The notes under the pieces were generated by a model. That model did not search any database and had not been told where the DNA came from. It saw only the letters and a program-made list of their open reading frames with translations. A program made the translations under genes and the position numbers. Shown here piece by piece: positions 1 through 10,718 of a stretch of 64,000 bases of DNA; position 1 is the stretch's first letter; every line of letters starts with the position of its first letter. The DNA lies in assembly GCF_018100905.1 (NCBI RefSeq), contig NZ_JAGJEG010000001.1:248001-312000 (forward strand). Reading direction: 5' to 3'. Source of the stretch: Pseudoalteromonas sp. MMG010 (lineage in GTDB: Bacteria; Pseudomonadota; Gammaproteobacteria; Enterobacterales; Alteromonadaceae).

Positions 1-675
1 GTTTTCAGCGTGGTAATCTTCAGGGAAAGTTACATCAGCAACCACTTCTTCGCCTGCTTTTTTACCTACGATGTTATCTTCAAAACCTGGGATCATACGA
101 CCTTGGCCAAGTTCAAGAGGGAAGTCTTCAGCTTTACCGCCTTCAAATACTTCACCGTCGATAGTACCAACAAAATCAACTGTTACACGGTCGCTTTCGC
201 CAGCAGCTGCTTCAACTTCAGCCCACTCAGCATGTTGCTTACGTAATGTCTCTAGCATATTTGCTAAGTCTTCATCAGTTACAGTAACAGCTGGTTTTTC
301 AACAGTGATGCTGTCTAAACCTTGTACTTCAACTTCTGGGTAAACTTCAAATGTAGCAGAAAACTCTAAGTCTTTACCTGCTTCAAGTGATTTAGGAGCA
401 AACGTTGGGTTACCCGCTGGGTTAATTTTCTCGCCAACAATTGCTTCGTAGTAACTACGTTGCATTACTTCACCAGCAACTTCTTGGCGAACTGCTGGGC
501 CAAAACGCTTAGTGATAACAGATACTGGAACTTTACCAGGACGGAAACCATCAATACGCTGTGTTTTTGACAGTTGTTGTAAGCGTTTTTTTACTTCATT
601 TTCAACGTTCTCTGCAGGAACGGTGATGGTCAGACGGCGCTCAAGGCCTTGAGTCGTCTCAACAGAAACTTGCAT
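1..675 (-). CDS. tig: Trigger factor, N-terminal 225 residues (gene runs off the left edge)
   Basis: Ribosome-associated folding chaperone and peptidyl-prolyl isomerase acting on nascent chains in the cytosol. The reading frame on the minus strand starts [14 protein letters not shown] and stays open to base 1, so the C-terminal half lies outside the window. The ribosome-binding signature appears as GFRPGKVP (about residues 43-50), and the FKBP-type PPIase domain follows from about residue 150 ([17 protein letters not shown]). The length of the visible part and the motif order fit an intact gene. It is the first gene transcribed leftward beyond the tRNA cluster, with about 490 bases of non-coding DNA upstream. 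Confidence 0.95.
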   Translation of the reverse strand, partial: MQVSVETTQGLERRLTITVPAENVENEVKKRLQQLSKTQRIDGFRPGKVPVSVITKRFGPAVRQEVAGEVMQRSYYEAIVGEKINPAGNPTFAPKSLEAGKDLEFSATFEVYPEVEVQGLDSITVEKPAVTVTDEDLANMLETLRKQHAEWAEVEAAAGESDRVTVDFVGTIDGEVFEGGKAEDFPLELGQGRMIPGFEDNIVGKKAGEEVVADVTFPEDYHAEN

Positions 676-1169
676 GATTTACCTCAATCTTCAATTTTGG
701 CGACTTAGCGCCTTCCTTACAAACAAGGTTATCGTCATGTGTATTGATAATTTACAGCGAGATATCGCTAATTAAGTTCACCGCTACCACCATGAGATAC
801 CATTGCTGCTCTGCCCTTAGGGCACTATGTTAAACAATAGACGCGGCATTATAACCTAATAATTATGATAGTCGAGTCTAGGGGGCAATTATTTAACCTA
901 TAAGCGATATATGATGACAAATCGCATAAAAACCAAACGATATTGAGTTTATTTAGCATTTACCAATAAAAATACTTAACAGTATTTCTCAAGATGGATT
1001 TATCGTAATGCGTAAAAAGAGGTGTGTTATACCCATCGGGCTTAAACTTTAGATAAAATAAATATATTACAGATAAGGCTTAAAAATAAAAAACGTTAGT
1101 GAGTTAAAAAAGAAGTTAAGCACTAGATATAATCGATAAAAAAGGAATTGCTGAAAAGCAGTAGAAAAG
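676..1169. other. Non-coding stretch between tig and the tRNA operon
   Basis: About 494 AT-rich bases with no credible open reading frame. It must hold the tig promoter and leader and the end of the tRNA transcript. On the minus strand just after the last tRNA-Pro there is a short stem (TGCT/AGCA, about 1150-1162) followed by a T-rich run at 1139-1146, a weak candidate terminator for the tRNA operon. I see no other structured element. Confidence 0.5.
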
Positions 1170-1246
1170 TGGTCGGCGATGCAGGATTTGAACCTGCGAC
1201 CCCTTGGACCCAAACCAAGTGCGCTACCAAACTGCGCTAATCGCCG
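1170..1246 (-). tRNA. tRNA-Pro (anticodon UGG), copy 3 of 3
   Basis: 77 bases including the encoded CCA. The minus strand begins CGGCGATTAGCGCAG, carries the anticodon loop TTTGGGT (anticodon TGG) and ends GCATCGCCGACCA with a fully paired acceptor stem. It is base-for-base identical to the copies at 1283-1359 and 1657-1733, and is the last gene of the five-gene tRNA operon read leftward. Confidence 0.97.
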
Positions 1247-1282
1247 ATATTACATGTTATAACTGAAAACTATATTAAGAAG

Positions 1283-1359
1283 TGGTCGGCGATGCAGGAT
1301 TTGAACCTGCGACCCCTTGGACCCAAACCAAGTGCGCTACCAAACTGCGCTAATCGCCG
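1283..1359 (-). tRNA. tRNA-Pro (anticodon UGG), copy 2 of 3
   Basis: 77 bases with encoded CCA, identical over its whole length to the two other tRNA-Pro genes in this cluster. It lies 14 bases after tRNA-His and 36 bases before copy 3, so it is co-transcribed with them. Confidence 0.97.
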
Positions 1360-1373
1360 ATATTCTAGTAAAT

Positions 1374-1450
1374 TGGGGTGACTGATGGGGCTCGAACCCA
1401 CGACAACCGGAATCACAATCCGGGGCTCTACCAACTGAGCTACAATCACC
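1374..1450 (-). tRNA. tRNA-His (anticodon GUG)
   Basis: 77 bases with encoded CCA. The anticodon loop reads TTGTGAT (anticodon GTG). An eight-pair acceptor stem GGTGATTG/CAGTCACC includes the extra G(-1):C73 pair diagnostic of tRNA-His. It lies 22 bases after tRNA-Arg in the leftward operon. Confidence 0.97.
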
Positions 1451-1472
1451 ACGGTATTTACATGTTTTCAAA

Positions 1473-1549
<77 letters not shown>

Positions 1550-1656
1550 ATCGAAAACTTCATAGTTTACCTGTAAGCTAATTAACAACTTAATCTATAA
1601 GCATGTTTATAACAACACTAGGTTTACCTAACTATGTTTTAACACTTATAAAAAAG

Positions 1657-1733
1657 TGGTCGGCGATGCAGGATTTGAACCTGCGACCCCTTGGACCCAA
1701 ACCAAGTGCGCTACCAAACTGCGCTAATCGCCG
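1657..1733 (-). tRNA. tRNA-Pro (anticodon UGG), copy 1 of 3
   Basis: First gene of the leftward tRNA operon, 77 bases with encoded CCA, identical to copies 2 and 3. Its 5' end lies about 35-40 bases downstream of the predicted transcription start of the strong promoter at 1778-1806. Operon order is Pro-Arg-His-Pro-Pro, resembling the argX-hisR-leuT-proM operon of E. coli but with the Leu gene missing and extra Pro copies. Confidence 0.97.
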
Positions 1734-1777
1734 ATGCTTACAATTGTTAACGAGTGACCTCGTTGACAACGGGGTGC

Positions 1778-1806
1778 ATAATAGTGATTTGACTGGGTTA
1801 GGTCAA
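1778..1806 (-). promoter_or_regulatory. Strong sigma-70 promoter of the tRNA operon
   Basis: On the minus strand TTGACC (1801-1806) and TATTAT (1778-1783) are separated by exactly 17 bases. The bases after the -10 box are GCACCCCG, a GC-rich discriminator as in stringently controlled stable-RNA promoters. A T-rich stretch above the -35 box could act as an UP element. Start and strength are inferred from sequence alone. Confidence 0.75.
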
Positions 1807-2173
1807 ACATTTTTTTTATAAAAACAATCAACTGCTCATTTTTAGGTCATTATGGTTAAATAATGCTAATAATTCGCGTTGAAATGTATCGAAATAATAT
1901 AATTTCTAGCTCAAGGCACTCAATACAAAGTGTAAAGTGCGATGCATGTATGCTTTATTTAACTAAAAATACTGGCTGTTTTATTTTATTAATCCCTTTA
2001 TATTAAAAAGTATACAAAAGCGACTTGGCGCTGTAGTGCTTTTCTGCGAAAATGTGCTGGAAATTAAAAACAAAATAAAGTGTAGATTTCTTTATTGGCA
2101 TTTTACCCCTATTTTTAATGCACGTTTTTAAAGTATCAGTATCAAGTATTTAACCCCTAATTAAAGGTTTCCC
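1807..2173. other. Non-coding stretch between the tRNA promoter and folD
   Basis: About 367 AT-rich bases without a credible gene. It separates the leftward tRNA operon from rightward folD and must contain the folD promoter; I cannot fix a clear -35/-10 pair. An AAAGG ribosome-binding site lies eight bases ahead of the folD ATG. Confidence 0.5.
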
Positions 2174-3028
2174 ATGACGGCAAACATCATTGATGGTAAA
2201 GCAATCGCAAAACAAGTAAGAAGTAATGTCGCTGAACGCGTAACCGAACGCGTAGCTAAAGGATTACGTGCTCCTGGACTTGCAGTTGTATTGGTAGGGC
2301 TCGATCCTGCTAGCCAAGTTTACGTTGGCTCTAAACGTAAGGCATGTGACGAAGTTGGTTTTGTATCTAAATCTTACGATCTTCCTATAGATACTAACGA
2401 AGATACACTTTTGTCATTAATTGACGAGTTAAACTCAGACCCTGAAATAGATGGCATATTAGTACAACTCCCATTACCAGATGGCCTTGACGCTGAAAAA
2501 ATTCTCGAGCGTATCACCCCACACAAAGATGTAGATGGCTTCCACCCATATAATATTGGTCGTTTAGCACAGCGTATGCCAGCCCTGCGCCCGTGTACTC
2601 CTAAAGGCATAATAACCTTACTTGATTCAACAGGCGTAAGATATAAAGGAATGCATGCGGTTGTCGTTGGGGCATCAAATATTGTTGGTCGCCCTATGTC
2701 GCTTGAGCTGTTATTGGCCGGTTGTACCACAACGGTATGTCATAAATTTACACAAGATTTAGAAACTCATGTTCGCCGCGCTGACTTACTGGTCGTGGCC
2801 GTTGGCAAACCTGAATTCATTCCTGGTGAGTGGGTGAAAGACGGTGCCGTTGTTATTGATGTCGGTATTAATCGTTTAGAGACTGGTAAGCTTGTTGGTG
2901 ACGTTGAATATAATATTGCAGAGCAAAGAGCTGATTTTATTACCCCAGTTCCAGGGGGCGTTGGCCCGATGACTGTTGCCAGTTTAATAGAAAACACATT
3001 AGAAGCCTGTGAAAAGTACCACAGCTAA
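2174..3028 (+). CDS. folD: Bifunctional methylenetetrahydrofolate dehydrogenase/cyclohydrolase
   Basis: Cytosolic enzyme of one-carbon metabolism: oxidises 5,10-methylene-THF to methenyl-THF with NADP and hydrolyses it to 10-formyl-THF. 284 residues, the usual length. The catalytic motif [14 protein letters not shown] places the active-site lysine at residue 54. The substrate signature [12 protein letters not shown] and the dinucleotide-binding segment [13 protein letters not shown] are intact, as is the C-terminal [15 protein letters not shown] motif. ATG follows an AAAGG site. Monocistronic, with a bidirectional terminator directly after it. Confidence 0.98.
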   Translation: MTANIIDGKAIAKQVRSNVAERVTERVAKGLRAPGLAVVLVGLDPASQVYVGSKRKACDEVGFVSKSYDLPIDTNEDTLLSLIDELNSDPEIDGILVQLPLPDGLDAEKILERITPHKDVDGFHPYNIGRLAQRMPALRPCTPKGIITLLDSTGVRYKGMHAVVVGASNIVGRPMSLELLLAGCTTTVCHKFTQDLETHVRRADLLVVAVGKPEFIPGEWVKDGAVVIDVGINRLETGKLVGDVEYNIAEQRADFITPVPGGVGPMTVASLIENTLEACEKYHS

Positions 3029-3042
3029 AAATAGCTTCATTA

Positions 3043-3072
3043 AAAAAGGGTTGCCAATTGGCAACCCTTTTT
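3043..3072. terminator. Bidirectional rho-independent terminator between folD and cysS
   Basis: A perfect 30-base palindrome, AAAAAGGGTTGCCAA with its complement, gives a GC-containing stem with an A tract on one side and a T tract on the other. It can stop folD rightward and cysS leftward. Confidence 0.9.
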
Positions 3073-3087
3073 AATTTTCAACATTAA

Positions 3088-4467
3088 TTACGCTTTACGC
3101 CATGTGGTTTTACCTGCTGAATCCTCAAGCACAACCCCTAGAGCGTTTAACGCATCACGCGCTTCATCAGCCGCAGCCCAATCTTTGCTTGTTCGAGCTT
3201 CATTACGTTTCACAATCAGTGCTTCAATAGTTGCAACTTCATCGTTATCTTGAGCACCTTGTAAAAAAGTCTCAGGGTCTTGCTGCGCTACCCCTAAAAC
3301 TTCACTAATAGTGCGTAATACAAACGCTAACTTAGCGGCTTCTTGGGGGTCGGTTTCTTTTACCCTATTTAGCTCTTTAGCTAGTTCAAATAAAACGGGC
3401 AACGCTTCGGGTGTATTAAAATCATCATTCATTGCAGTTCTAAATTTAGCAACGTAAGGGTTATCAGTTAAATCACATTCAACCGGGGTTACACCGCGTA
3501 ACGCAGTGTAAATACGCTCAAGCGATGAACGAGCTTGATCTAAATTTTCTTGCGAATAATTAAGCTGGCTACGGTAATGCCCCGATATTAAAAAGTAACG
3601 TACCGACTCAGCATCGTACTGCTTTAGCACTTCTCGTACAGTAAAAAAGTTATCTAATGATTTAGACATTTTTTCTTTATTTACCTGCACCATACCGGTG
3701 TGTATCCAGGTATTAACGTATTTACCGTTGTTTGCACAGCATGATTGCGCAATTTCGTTTTCGTGATGCGGAAACTGAAGATCGGAGCCCCCACCATGAA
3801 TATCAAAATGATCACCTAGATGCTTAGAGCTCATTGCCGAACATTCGATATGCCAACCTGGACGCCCTTCACCCCATGGCGATGACCAAGATGGTTCGCC
3901 TGCTTTGGCTTTTTTCCACAATACAAAATCCAGTGGATCATCTTTATCTTGAGCAACTTCAACACGAGAGCCCGCTTGTAACATGCTTAAATCTTGTTGC
4001 GATAGCGCACCATAGTGTTCAAAAGTAGATACATCGAAAAGTACATCACCATCTGCTGCGACATAGGCATGACCTTTTGTAATTAGGCGCTCGACCATTT
4101 CAATGATTTCACCCATATGGTTTGTCACCGTCGGTTCGACATCTGGACGTTGCATGTTTAAGTTATCAAAATCTTCATGCATAGCTTGTGTCATACGTGT
4201 AGTAAGTGCATTAATTGACTCACCATTTTCATTAGCACGTTTAATAATTTTATCGTCAACATCTGTGATATTACGCACATACTTTAAGTCGTAACCGATG
4301 TGGCGAAGGTAGCGAACAATAACATCAAACCCGACAAATGTGCGCGCATGACCAATATGACAGTAATCGTAAATTGTTATACCACACACATACATGCTGA
4401 CTTTGCCGTCAACCATCGGTTTAAATTGCTCTTTTTGTCGCGTGAGTGTGTTATATATATTTACCAT
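3088..4467 (-). CDS. cysS: Cysteinyl-tRNA synthetase
   Basis: Class I aminoacyl-tRNA synthetase charging tRNA-Cys; 459 residues, a normal length. The HIGH motif is present as HIGHART, and KMSKS as [10 protein letters not shown]. Zinc ligands are visible at Cys28 ([10 protein letters not shown]), in GWHIECSAM and in FPHHENE. The C-terminal anticodon-binding part ends in TTWRKA. It is transcribed alone leftward and divergently from ppiB, as in many gammaproteobacteria where cysS and ppiB are neighbours. Confidence 0.98.
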   Translation of the reverse strand: MVNIYNTLTRQKEQFKPMVDGKVSMYVCGITIYDYCHIGHARTFVGFDVIVRYLRHIGYDLKYVRNITDVDDKIIKRANENGESINALTTRMTQAMHEDFDNLNMQRPDVEPTVTNHMGEIIEMVERLITKGHAYVAADGDVLFDVSTFEHYGALSQQDLSMLQAGSRVEVAQDKDDPLDFVLWKKAKAGEPSWSSPWGEGRPGWHIECSAMSSKHLGDHFDIHGGGSDLQFPHHENEIAQSCCANNGKYVNTWIHTGMVQVNKEKMSKSLDNFFTVREVLKQYDAESVRYFLISGHYRSQLNYSQENLDQARSSLERIYTALRGVTPVECDLTDNPYVAKFRTAMNDDFNTPEALPVLFELAKELNRVKETDPQEAAKLAFVLRTISEVLGVAQQDPETFLQGAQDNDEVATIEALIVKRNEARTSKDWAAADEARDALNALGVVLEDSAGKTTWRKA

Positions 4468-4633
4468 TTACTTTAAGTCCTCGACTATTTACATGAATGA
4501 CTATGTTACCACTTGAAAAGCCCCTGCTCTAGCGCTTTATGCATATGTTTAACAAACTAAACTTGGTCTTTGTTAATCTTCGCTAACTACGATAAAATAG
4601 CCGCAATATTTAAACCAGTTAATAGGAAACTTC

Positions 4634-5125
4634 ATGGTTGTTTTACACACTAACTTTGGTGATATCACCATTAAAATGAACGAAAACGAAGCACCAAATA
4701 CCGTTAAAAACTTTTTAGAGTACGCTAACTCAGGTTTTTATAATGGCACTATTTTCCACCGTGTTATTGATGGATTCATGGTTCAAGGCGGTGGTTTTAT
4801 CGCAGGCATGGAACAAAAAGAAGTAAACGATCCAATTCAAAACGAAGCTAATAATGGCCTTTCGAATAAAATCGGCACATTAGCGATGGCGCGTACACCC
4901 GATCCACATTCGGCAACAGCGCAATTTTTCATCAACGTTAACAATAACGACTTTTTAAACCACAGCAGCGAAACTTCGCAAGGTTGGGGTTACTGTGTAT
5001 TTGCTGAAGTTGTTGAAGGAATGGACATCGTTAATAAAATTAAAGGTGTGGCAACAGGCAGCAACGGTTTCCATCAAGACGTACCACTTGAAGACGTGGT
5101 TATTGAAAGTGTTACTGTAAGCTAA
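4634..5125 (+). CDS. ppiB: Cytoplasmic peptidyl-prolyl cis-trans isomerase B (cyclophilin)
   Basis: 163-residue single-domain cyclophilin without a signal peptide, so cytosolic. The catalytic segment [16 protein letters not shown] and the downstream [17 protein letters not shown] are both conserved. It is divergent from cysS and 60 bases ahead of lpxH, with a hairpin between them that may limit read-through. Confidence 0.96.
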   Translation: MVVLHTNFGDITIKMNENEAPNTVKNFLEYANSGFYNGTIFHRVIDGFMVQGGGFIAGMEQKEVNDPIQNEANNGLSNKIGTLAMARTPDPHSATAQFFINVNNNDFLNHSSETSQGWGYCVFAEVVEGMDIVNKIKGVATGSNGFHQDVPLEDVVIESVTVS

Positions 5126-5148
5126 TTACATCCCTTTTTGGGAAATTT

Positions 5149-5173
5149 GCGGGCGCTATCGCCCGCTTTATTT
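5149..5173 (+). terminator. Hairpin between ppiB and lpxH
   Basis: GCGGGCG and CGCCCGC form a strong stem with a four-base loop, followed by TTTATTT. It lies only 13 bases ahead of the lpxH ATG, so it may act as a partial terminator in a ppiB-lpxH transcript. Confidence 0.7.
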
Positions 5174-5185
5174 GATTGAACTATT

Positions 5186-5908
5186 ATGACTTGCCAAACA
5201 TATTTTATTGCAGATTTACACCTTAGTGAAAACCGCCCTGATATTAGCGAACACTTTTATTCGTTTTTAAACACCCACATTATTAATAAACACGTCGACG
5301 CACTGTATATATTAGGAGATTTTTTTGAAGTTTGGGTTGGTGATGATTACCACACCGAGCTATCAATCACGGTTGCAAAAGCACTAAAGAAAGTAAGCGA
5401 TAATGGCACCCCTGTTTATTTTATTCATGGTAATCGAGATTTCATTTTACGAGAAGCTTACGCAAAACAGGCCGGAATGACGTTATTGCCCGAGCAAGTT
5501 GTCGTCGATTTATATGGCACGGCAACCGTTATTTTACATGGCGATGAAATGTGTACTCAAGACATTGAATATCAAAAATTTAGAACAAAAAGTCGTGGTT
5601 GGTGGTGGCCTAGATTAATGCTTGCGATGCCTTTGTGGTACAGAAAAAAAGTCGCGCGTAAAGCGCGAGATAAAAGCAAAAAAAACCAAGCCAATACATC
5701 TCTCGATATTCTAGATGTCACAACCGAAAGTGTATTGCACACTTTTGCCAAGCATGGTGTAAAAAATATGATTCATGGTCATACTCACCGCCCTCATGTT
5801 CATACATACACTGTCGATGGCCAAACTTTAACACGTACCGTATTAGGCGATTGGTACACTCAAGGGTCCTATTTAGTTGTCACGCCTAATGAACAAAAAT
5901 TAGTATAA
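5186..5908 (+). CDS. lpxH: UDP-2,3-diacylglucosamine diphosphatase
   Basis: Lipid A synthesis enzyme that hydrolyses UDP-2,3-diacylglucosamine to lipid X at the inner face of the inner membrane. 240 residues. Metal-binding calcineurin-like motifs follow in order: FIADLHLS, ILGDFFEVWVGDD, FIHGNRDF, ILHGDEMC and IHGHTHRP. It follows ppiB as in E. coli, where ppiB and lpxH are adjacent. Confidence 0.97.
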   Translation: MTCQTYFIADLHLSENRPDISEHFYSFLNTHIINKHVDALYILGDFFEVWVGDDYHTELSITVAKALKKVSDNGTPVYFIHGNRDFILREAYAKQAGMTLLPEQVVVDLYGTATVILHGDEMCTQDIEYQKFRTKSRGWWWPRLMLAMPLWYRKKVARKARDKSKKNQANTSLDILDVTTESVLHTFAKHGVKNMIHGHTHRPHVHTYTVDGQTLTRTVLGDWYTQGSYLVVTPNEQKLV

Positions 5909-5992
5909 ATTTACATTTCTACTCATCGCTACATATACTGGGTATATGTTTATGTGCATTTACCGCTAGCAATTAAATATATAGGCCCAGTA

Positions 5993-6775
5993 ATGATAAA
6001 AAATTTAAGCAGTACCTTACTATTATTCTTTTCTGTTAATGTTCTCGCACATCCTAGTTGGCAAATAGTCACACAAAGTTTCCCACCTTATATTTCAAGT
6101 GAAGCATCAGGTAATAGCTGGTTAGTCGATGTCACACAAGCGGCTTTATCAAGTCAAAACATAAACAGCACAATAGAGTTAACATCATGGTCACGCGCAA
6201 TAAAATTAACTGAGCGTAGTAAAAGGACCGCATTATTGGGCGCTTACTATTCAAAATCACGTAATGAAGTTTTTTATTACTCGCGTGCTATTGCACAAGC
6301 AAAAACAGGTTTTTTTAAGCGCAGTGATAATAAAATTAAATACAATGGCGTATTAGATTCTATAAAAAATCACAGTATATGTGCCGGTAAAAATTATTTA
6401 GTAAGTGAAGAGTTCAGCAATAATAAAGATCTCATCGTAACAATGAGCGAAGATTTAAAAACGTGTTTAACATTATTAATTAATGGCCGTGTTGAATTAG
6501 CTGCTGGAACAAAAAAAAATGGCGAGCATATATTAAAAGAACAAGCATTAATTCCAGCAAGTAGTCAGATAAAAATTGAGTATATGGAGCCGAATATTGC
6601 GAAACATAACGTTCATTTAATTATTGCAAAGGCCGATAAGTTAGGTGCAGAAAAACTCGCTGCATTTGAAAACGGAATTGATAAAATTAAAGCAAATGGT
6701 GAGCTACAAAAGATCTTAAAAAAACATCACTTTAGTCAGCAAGAAATAGCGGATTATATCGCATTTATAAAATGA
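5993..6775 (+). CDS. Periplasmic solute-binding protein, family 3 type, substrate unknown
   Basis: 260 residues from the ATG at 5993; an upstream in-frame ATG at 5954 would put 13 residues ahead of the signal peptide and is less likely. The start MIKNLSSTLLLFFSVNVLAHP is a signal peptide. The mature part (QIVTQSFPPYISSEASGNSWLVDVTQAALSSQ region) is the first lobe of a transporter-type amino-acid-binding fold; the end GELQKILKKHHFS is typical of the family. No permease or ATPase gene is adjacent, so it may be an orphan sensor or binding protein rather than part of an importer. Confidence 0.75.
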   Translation: MIKNLSSTLLLFFSVNVLAHPSWQIVTQSFPPYISSEASGNSWLVDVTQAALSSQNINSTIELTSWSRAIKLTERSKRTALLGAYYSKSRNEVFYYSRAIAQAKTGFFKRSDNKIKYNGVLDSIKNHSICAGKNYLVSEEFSNNKDLIVTMSEDLKTCLTLLINGRVELAAGTKKNGEHILKEQALIPASSQIKIEYMEPNIAKHNVHLIIAKADKLGAEKLAAFENGIDKIKANGELQKILKKHHFSQQEIADYIAFIK

Positions 6776-6839
6776 TAAGCTCTTCTATAAATGCAGTGTT
6801 ATTTAGCTATTTTAAAATAACACCTGCACCATAGTCACT

Positions 6840-7604
6840 TTATGCTATTTGTTGAGGAACGCCACTGTGAAACTTAAAATCTTCATCGGGCGATTGAATT
6901 AACTCAGCTTCTATATCAGCAAATTCTTGCACTCGCTCAGTTATATCAAAATCGGCAATGTCTTGCGCTAAAGTTAAATAATCTTGATAATGACGCGCTT
7001 CAGAACGTAATAACGATATATAAAAGTCACCTAAGCGTTTATCAACATGTGGCGCTAATTTAGCAAAACGCTCACACGAACGTGCCTCAATGTAAGCCCC
7101 CACTATTAGCTTATCAACCAGGGCATTCGGTTCAAATGTTTTCACATTACGCAGCATACCTTTAGCGTAGCGACATGGCGTAATACTTTTATATTCAACC
7201 CCATATTCATCCATGATTTCGAGCACTTGATAAAAATGATGCAACTCTTCTTTTATTAGCATCACCATTTTATCAATTAACTCTTGGCCATAAGGCGAGT
7301 TTGATTTAGGAATAATGGATTTAGTTAACTTATTTTTTGCTGCTAAATCACGCCAATTACCTTCACGTTTATAAATAAGTGTTTCAAACGGTTTTAGCCA
7401 CTCAAGTAGTGCATCACTACTGTCTTTATCTACCGCATACTTACGAATTAAAAACATAGCCGACTGCGCCGCTTTAAGCTCACATATCAAATGATCAATT
7501 AATACAACGGCTAAATTTTCTTTTTTAGTCGCTTCGGTGACCCAAGCATCGGGCGTTTCACATTTTAAAAAGCTGTGTATTGGAGCAAGTAATTCTGTAT
7601 ACAT
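6840..7604 (-). CDS. miaE: tRNA-(ms2io6A37) hydroxylase
   Basis: Non-heme diiron monooxygenase that hydroxylates ms2i6A at position 37 of tRNAs reading UNN codons. 254 residues, a usual length. Ferritin-like metal ligands are visible in KEELHHFYQVLEI, in GAYIEARSCERF and in SEARHYQDYL. The gene stands alone, convergent with the solute-binding protein gene and divergent from the Yip1-family gene. Confidence 0.92.
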   Translation of the reverse strand: MYTELLAPIHSFLKCETPDAWVTEATKKENLAVVLIDHLICELKAAQSAMFLIRKYAVDKDSSDALLEWLKPFETLIYKREGNWRDLAAKNKLTKSIIPKSNSPYGQELIDKMVMLIKEELHHFYQVLEIMDEYGVEYKSITPCRYAKGMLRNVKTFEPNALVDKLIVGAYIEARSCERFAKLAPHVDKRLGDFYISLLRSEARHYQDYLTLAQDIADFDITERVQEFADIEAELIQSPDEDFKFHSGVPQQIA

Positions 7605-7885
7605 TATTGTTAAGTGCGATTATTTAAACAGTGTGCTTATTTTAACACGAAAAACCATCGACGTTGTTTAATAAATACAATGTGGCGCAACCTTTCTTTG
7701 CTAATGATAAGGGCTCCTTTACTCTCTATATTAGGTCACAAAGAATAATTAAGCGGGTGTTTAACAAAAAAACATGAAATGTTAAAAAGCTGTAAATTTG
7801 ACTTTAACTAATAACTGAACCATACCCTTAAGTGTTTCGTATAATATTTAATCTAAATTGCACTGACTATAATTGGAGAATAGAT

Positions 7886-8485
7886 ATGATATTAAATCAT
7901 CTTTGGGGGTTTTATACCCATCCACTGGAAGAGTGGCAAACAATTGATAACCGCCACGAAAATGTAACTTATTGTTTATCCCATATAGTGTTAATTGCTT
8001 TATTCCCCTGTGTAATGGGTTATTACTCATCTGTATATTTAGGGTGGAGTATCGGCAGTGGCGATCTAGTATTTTTAACTGCAAGCAGTGCTATGCTCAT
8101 CGCTATTATGATGTACTTTGCATTAATTGTTGGCGTATTTGCATTAGCTTATTTGTCTTATTGGATGGCGACCACATTTGGTGCTAAACCAACCTTTACA
8201 CAAACACTAGAGCTTGCTGCTTATACTGCCACACCGGTATTTATGTCGGCACTCGCTGCGTTTTACCCAGCGCTTTGGTTTGTTGTTTGTATGGGTCTCA
8301 TTGCATTAGCCTATTCGGTATACTTACTTTATACCGGAGTGCCAATTTTAATGCACATCCCACAAGAAAGAGGCTTTATTTATGCCAGCTCAGTGGTTAC
8401 ATGCGGATTAATTTTATTGGTGACTATTTTAGCAATCACCGCAATCTTTTGGACGAATGGACTAATTAGCCCCAAGTTTACTTAG
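7886..8485 (+). CDS. Yip1-family inner-membrane protein
   Basis: 199 residues from the ATG at 7886, which has a GGAG site eight bases upstream; a start at 7832 has none and adds an atypical leader. Begins MILNHLWGFYTHPLEEWQTI, the family's usual opening, and has about five hydrophobic segments. The role of bacterial Yip1-domain proteins is unknown. Followed by a strong terminator. Confidence 0.8.
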   Translation: MILNHLWGFYTHPLEEWQTIDNRHENVTYCLSHIVLIALFPCVMGYYSSVYLGWSIGSGDLVFLTASSAMLIAIMMYFALIVGVFALAYLSYWMATTFGAKPTFTQTLELAAYTATPVFMSALAAFYPALWFVVCMGLIALAYSVYLLYTGVPILMHIPQERGFIYASSVVTCGLILLVTILAITAIFWTNGLISPKFT

Positions 8486-8495
8486 AGTTAAAGAT

Positions 8496-8523
8496 AAAAA
8501 AGGAGCAATTAAGCTCCTTTTTT
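8496..8523. terminator. Bidirectional terminator between the Yip1 gene and purF
   Basis: AAAAAAGGAGC and GCTCCTTTTTT flank a six-base loop, a perfect stem with A and T tracts, serving both convergent genes. Confidence 0.88.
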
Positions 8524-8549
8524 ATTAATTAATATCAGTTACACATTAA

Positions 8550-10076
8550 TCAATCAGCTTCATTTTCATCTTGATTATGAATTTCTAAACCAGCAGACAT
8601 TGCATTTTCTCGTGTTGATTTTGCACTATCATTACGTAATTTATCAATGTGATTTAAATAATCTTGATCAATATCTCCGGTGATATATTGCCCATCAAAA
8701 ACCGAGGTTTCAAATCTAGTCACTTCTGGGTTTTCTTGGCTAACCGCTGCAACTAAATCAGATAAAGATTGGAAGATTAAGCCATCAGCTCCAATGCTTT
8801 CATTTATGTTATCAACATCACGGCCATGAGCAATTAATTCTTTAGCAGATGGCATATCAATACCATACACATTTGGGAAACGTATTTCCGGTGCCGCAGA
8901 TGCAAAATACACATTTTTTGCGCCAGACTCTCGAGCCATTTCAACTATTTGTGCAGATGTAGTACCACGAACAATAGAGTCATCAACTAAAAGTACATTT
9001 TTACCTTTAAACTCACGGTCAATCGCATTGAGCTTTTGACGTACTGACTTTTTACGCTGCTCTTGTCCTGGCATGATAAACGTACGTCCAATATATCGGT
9101 TTTTTACAAACCCTTGTCGATACGGTAAATCAAGTGCTCGTGCTATTTCTAATGCGACATCACACGAAGTTTCAGGAATGGGTATCACCACGTCAATATC
9201 TTTATCAGCCCATTCACGCGAGATTTTTTCGCCGAGTTTAGTCCCCATGTTTACACGTGTTGCATAAACCGACATGTTATCTATTGTTGAATCTGGGCGT
9301 GCAAAATACACAAACTCAAAAATGCATGGTGAATATAATGACTTTTCTGAACAAGGTTTCGAATGAAATTCACCTGTTTCAGTGACATAAATTGCTTCGC
9401 CTGGTGCAACATCACGAATAAACTCAAACCCATCAGGTTTTAACGCAACACTTTCAGAAGCAAACATATATTCGGTGCCTTGCTCTGTCTCTCGCTTACC
9501 AAAAGCAAGTGGACGTACACCGTTTGGATCACGAAATGCCACAATACCGTGACCAATGATCATAGCAATCGTGGCATATCCGCCGCTTACTTTATTGTTT
9601 ACTTCTGCAACAGCATTAAAAATGTCTTCTGCATCCAGTTTTAGTTTTTCTGACTTACTCAGTTCATGTGCCATGATATTAAGTAAGATTTCAGAGTCAG
9701 AAGTTGTATTAACATGACGACGAGCTTCGCTAAACAATTGCTTTTTAAGCGCTTCTGCGTTTGTTAAGTTGCCATTATGTGCTAAAGCAATACCATAAGG
9801 TGAGTTAACATAAAAAGGCTGCGCTTCTGATGAGCTAGAAGAACCAGCTGTCGGATAGCGTACATGACCAATACCAATATTACCTTGTAAACGCTTCATA
9901 TGGCGGGTGTGAAAAACATCTTTCACTAAGCCATTTGCTTTGCGCAAACTAAAGGTATTATTTTCTATGGTAATAATCCCCGCGGCATCTTGGCCTCGGT
10001 GTTGCAAAACAGTTAAGCCATCATAAATCGCCTGATTTACAGGAGATGTTCCGACTATCCCAACGATACCACACAT
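8550..10076 (-). CDS. purF: Amidophosphoribosyltransferase
   Basis: First committed step of purine synthesis: PRPP plus glutamine to 5-phosphoribosylamine. 508 residues. The N-terminal glutaminase begins MCGIVGIVG with Cys2 as nucleophile after Met removal; the PRPP loop is [14 protein letters not shown]. The C-terminal acidic tail [13 protein letters not shown] segment is a common variable end. It lies 18 bases after cvpA and shares its promoter. Confidence 0.98.
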   Translation of the reverse strand: MCGIVGIVGTSPVNQAIYDGLTVLQHRGQDAAGIITIENNTFSLRKANGLVKDVFHTRHMKRLQGNIGIGHVRYPTAGSSSSSEAQPFYVNSPYGIALAHNGNLTNAEALKKQLFSEARRHVNTTSDSEILLNIMAHELSKSEKLKLDAEDIFNAVAEVNNKVSGGYATIAMIIGHGIVAFRDPNGVRPLAFGKRETEQGTEYMFASESVALKPDGFEFIRDVAPGEAIYVTETGEFHSKPCSEKSLYSPCIFEFVYFARPDSTIDNMSVYATRVNMGTKLGEKISREWADKDIDVVIPIPETSCDVALEIARALDLPYRQGFVKNRYIGRTFIMPGQEQRKKSVRQKLNAIDREFKGKNVLLVDDSIVRGTTSAQIVEMARESGAKNVYFASAAPEIRFPNVYGIDMPSAKELIAHGRDVDNINESIGADGLIFQSLSDLVAAVSQENPEVTRFETSVFDGQYITGDIDQDYLNHIDKLRNDSAKSTRENAMSAGLEIHNQDENEAD

Positions 10077-10094
10077 GAAATTTATCCTCGCCGA

Positions 10095-10589
10095 TTAACG
10101 GTTTACTGAATTTAAAAAGCTTGAGTTGTTTTCTAGGTATGAGAAAAACCATTCAACAACAAAGCCAAATTCTGGAATCAAAATAGAAGTACTCCACCAC
10201 TGCGTATTGGGTGCACCGGTAAAAGCATCAAGAAAGAAGAGTAACGCGCTCACGACCAACACGCCTCGTAGGGCACCAAACACTAAGCCAAAAACTCGGT
10301 CAGTACCCGATAAACCAGTACGCTGTACAAGCTCACCTAAAATATAGTTTAGTAAACCGCCTAACAAAAGCGTCGCAAAGAATAATATGGCAATGGCCGC
10401 AGCATTTCTTAAAAGGGGTTCAGAAATACTTGTTAGGAAGGAAGCTAAATATTGGTAAAATAAACTAGAGATGACAAATGCCCCAGCCCATACAGCTAAA
10501 GACATAGCTTCTTTAACGAAGCCGCGAATTAAACCTATAATGGTAGACAGTGCAATAATGCCAAGAATGGCGTAATCAACCCAGATCAT
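10095..10589 (-). CDS. cvpA: CvpA-family inner-membrane protein
   Basis: 164 residues starting at the ATG at 10589 ([10 protein letters not shown]), matching the usual 162-residue length; an in-frame TTG three codons upstream is less likely. Four hydrophobic segments are seen. CvpA is needed for colicin V production and envelope stress tolerance in E. coli; its molecular function is unsettled. First gene of the cvpA-purF unit, with its own promoter at 10622-10649. Confidence 0.93.
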   Translation of the reverse strand: MIWVDYAILGIIALSTIIGLIRGFVKEAMSLAVWAGAFVISSLFYQYLASFLTSISEPLLRNAAAIAILFFATLLLGGLLNYILGELVQRTGLSGTDRVFGLVFGALRGVLVVSALLFFLDAFTGAPNTQWWSTSILIPEFGFVVEWFFSYLENNSSFLNSVNR

Positions 10590-10621
10590 AATAACCAATT
10601 AGTCGCTATTTTGGGGCGCAT

Positions 10622-10649
10622 TTTATACCCAAACATTGTCTATTTGCAA
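10622..10649 (-). promoter_or_regulatory. Predicted promoter of cvpA-purF
   Basis: On the minus strand TTGCAA (10644-10649) and TATAAA (10622-10627) are 16 bases apart. It lies between the terminator after dedD and the cvpA start, which makes an independent transcription unit plausible. I do not see a convincing PurR operator. Confidence 0.5.
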
Positions 10650-10718
10650 GTTAATACGGGAGATAACCCTGTATTGATTAATGTAAATAAGCTAAATATT
10701 AGAAATACTTTTGATGGG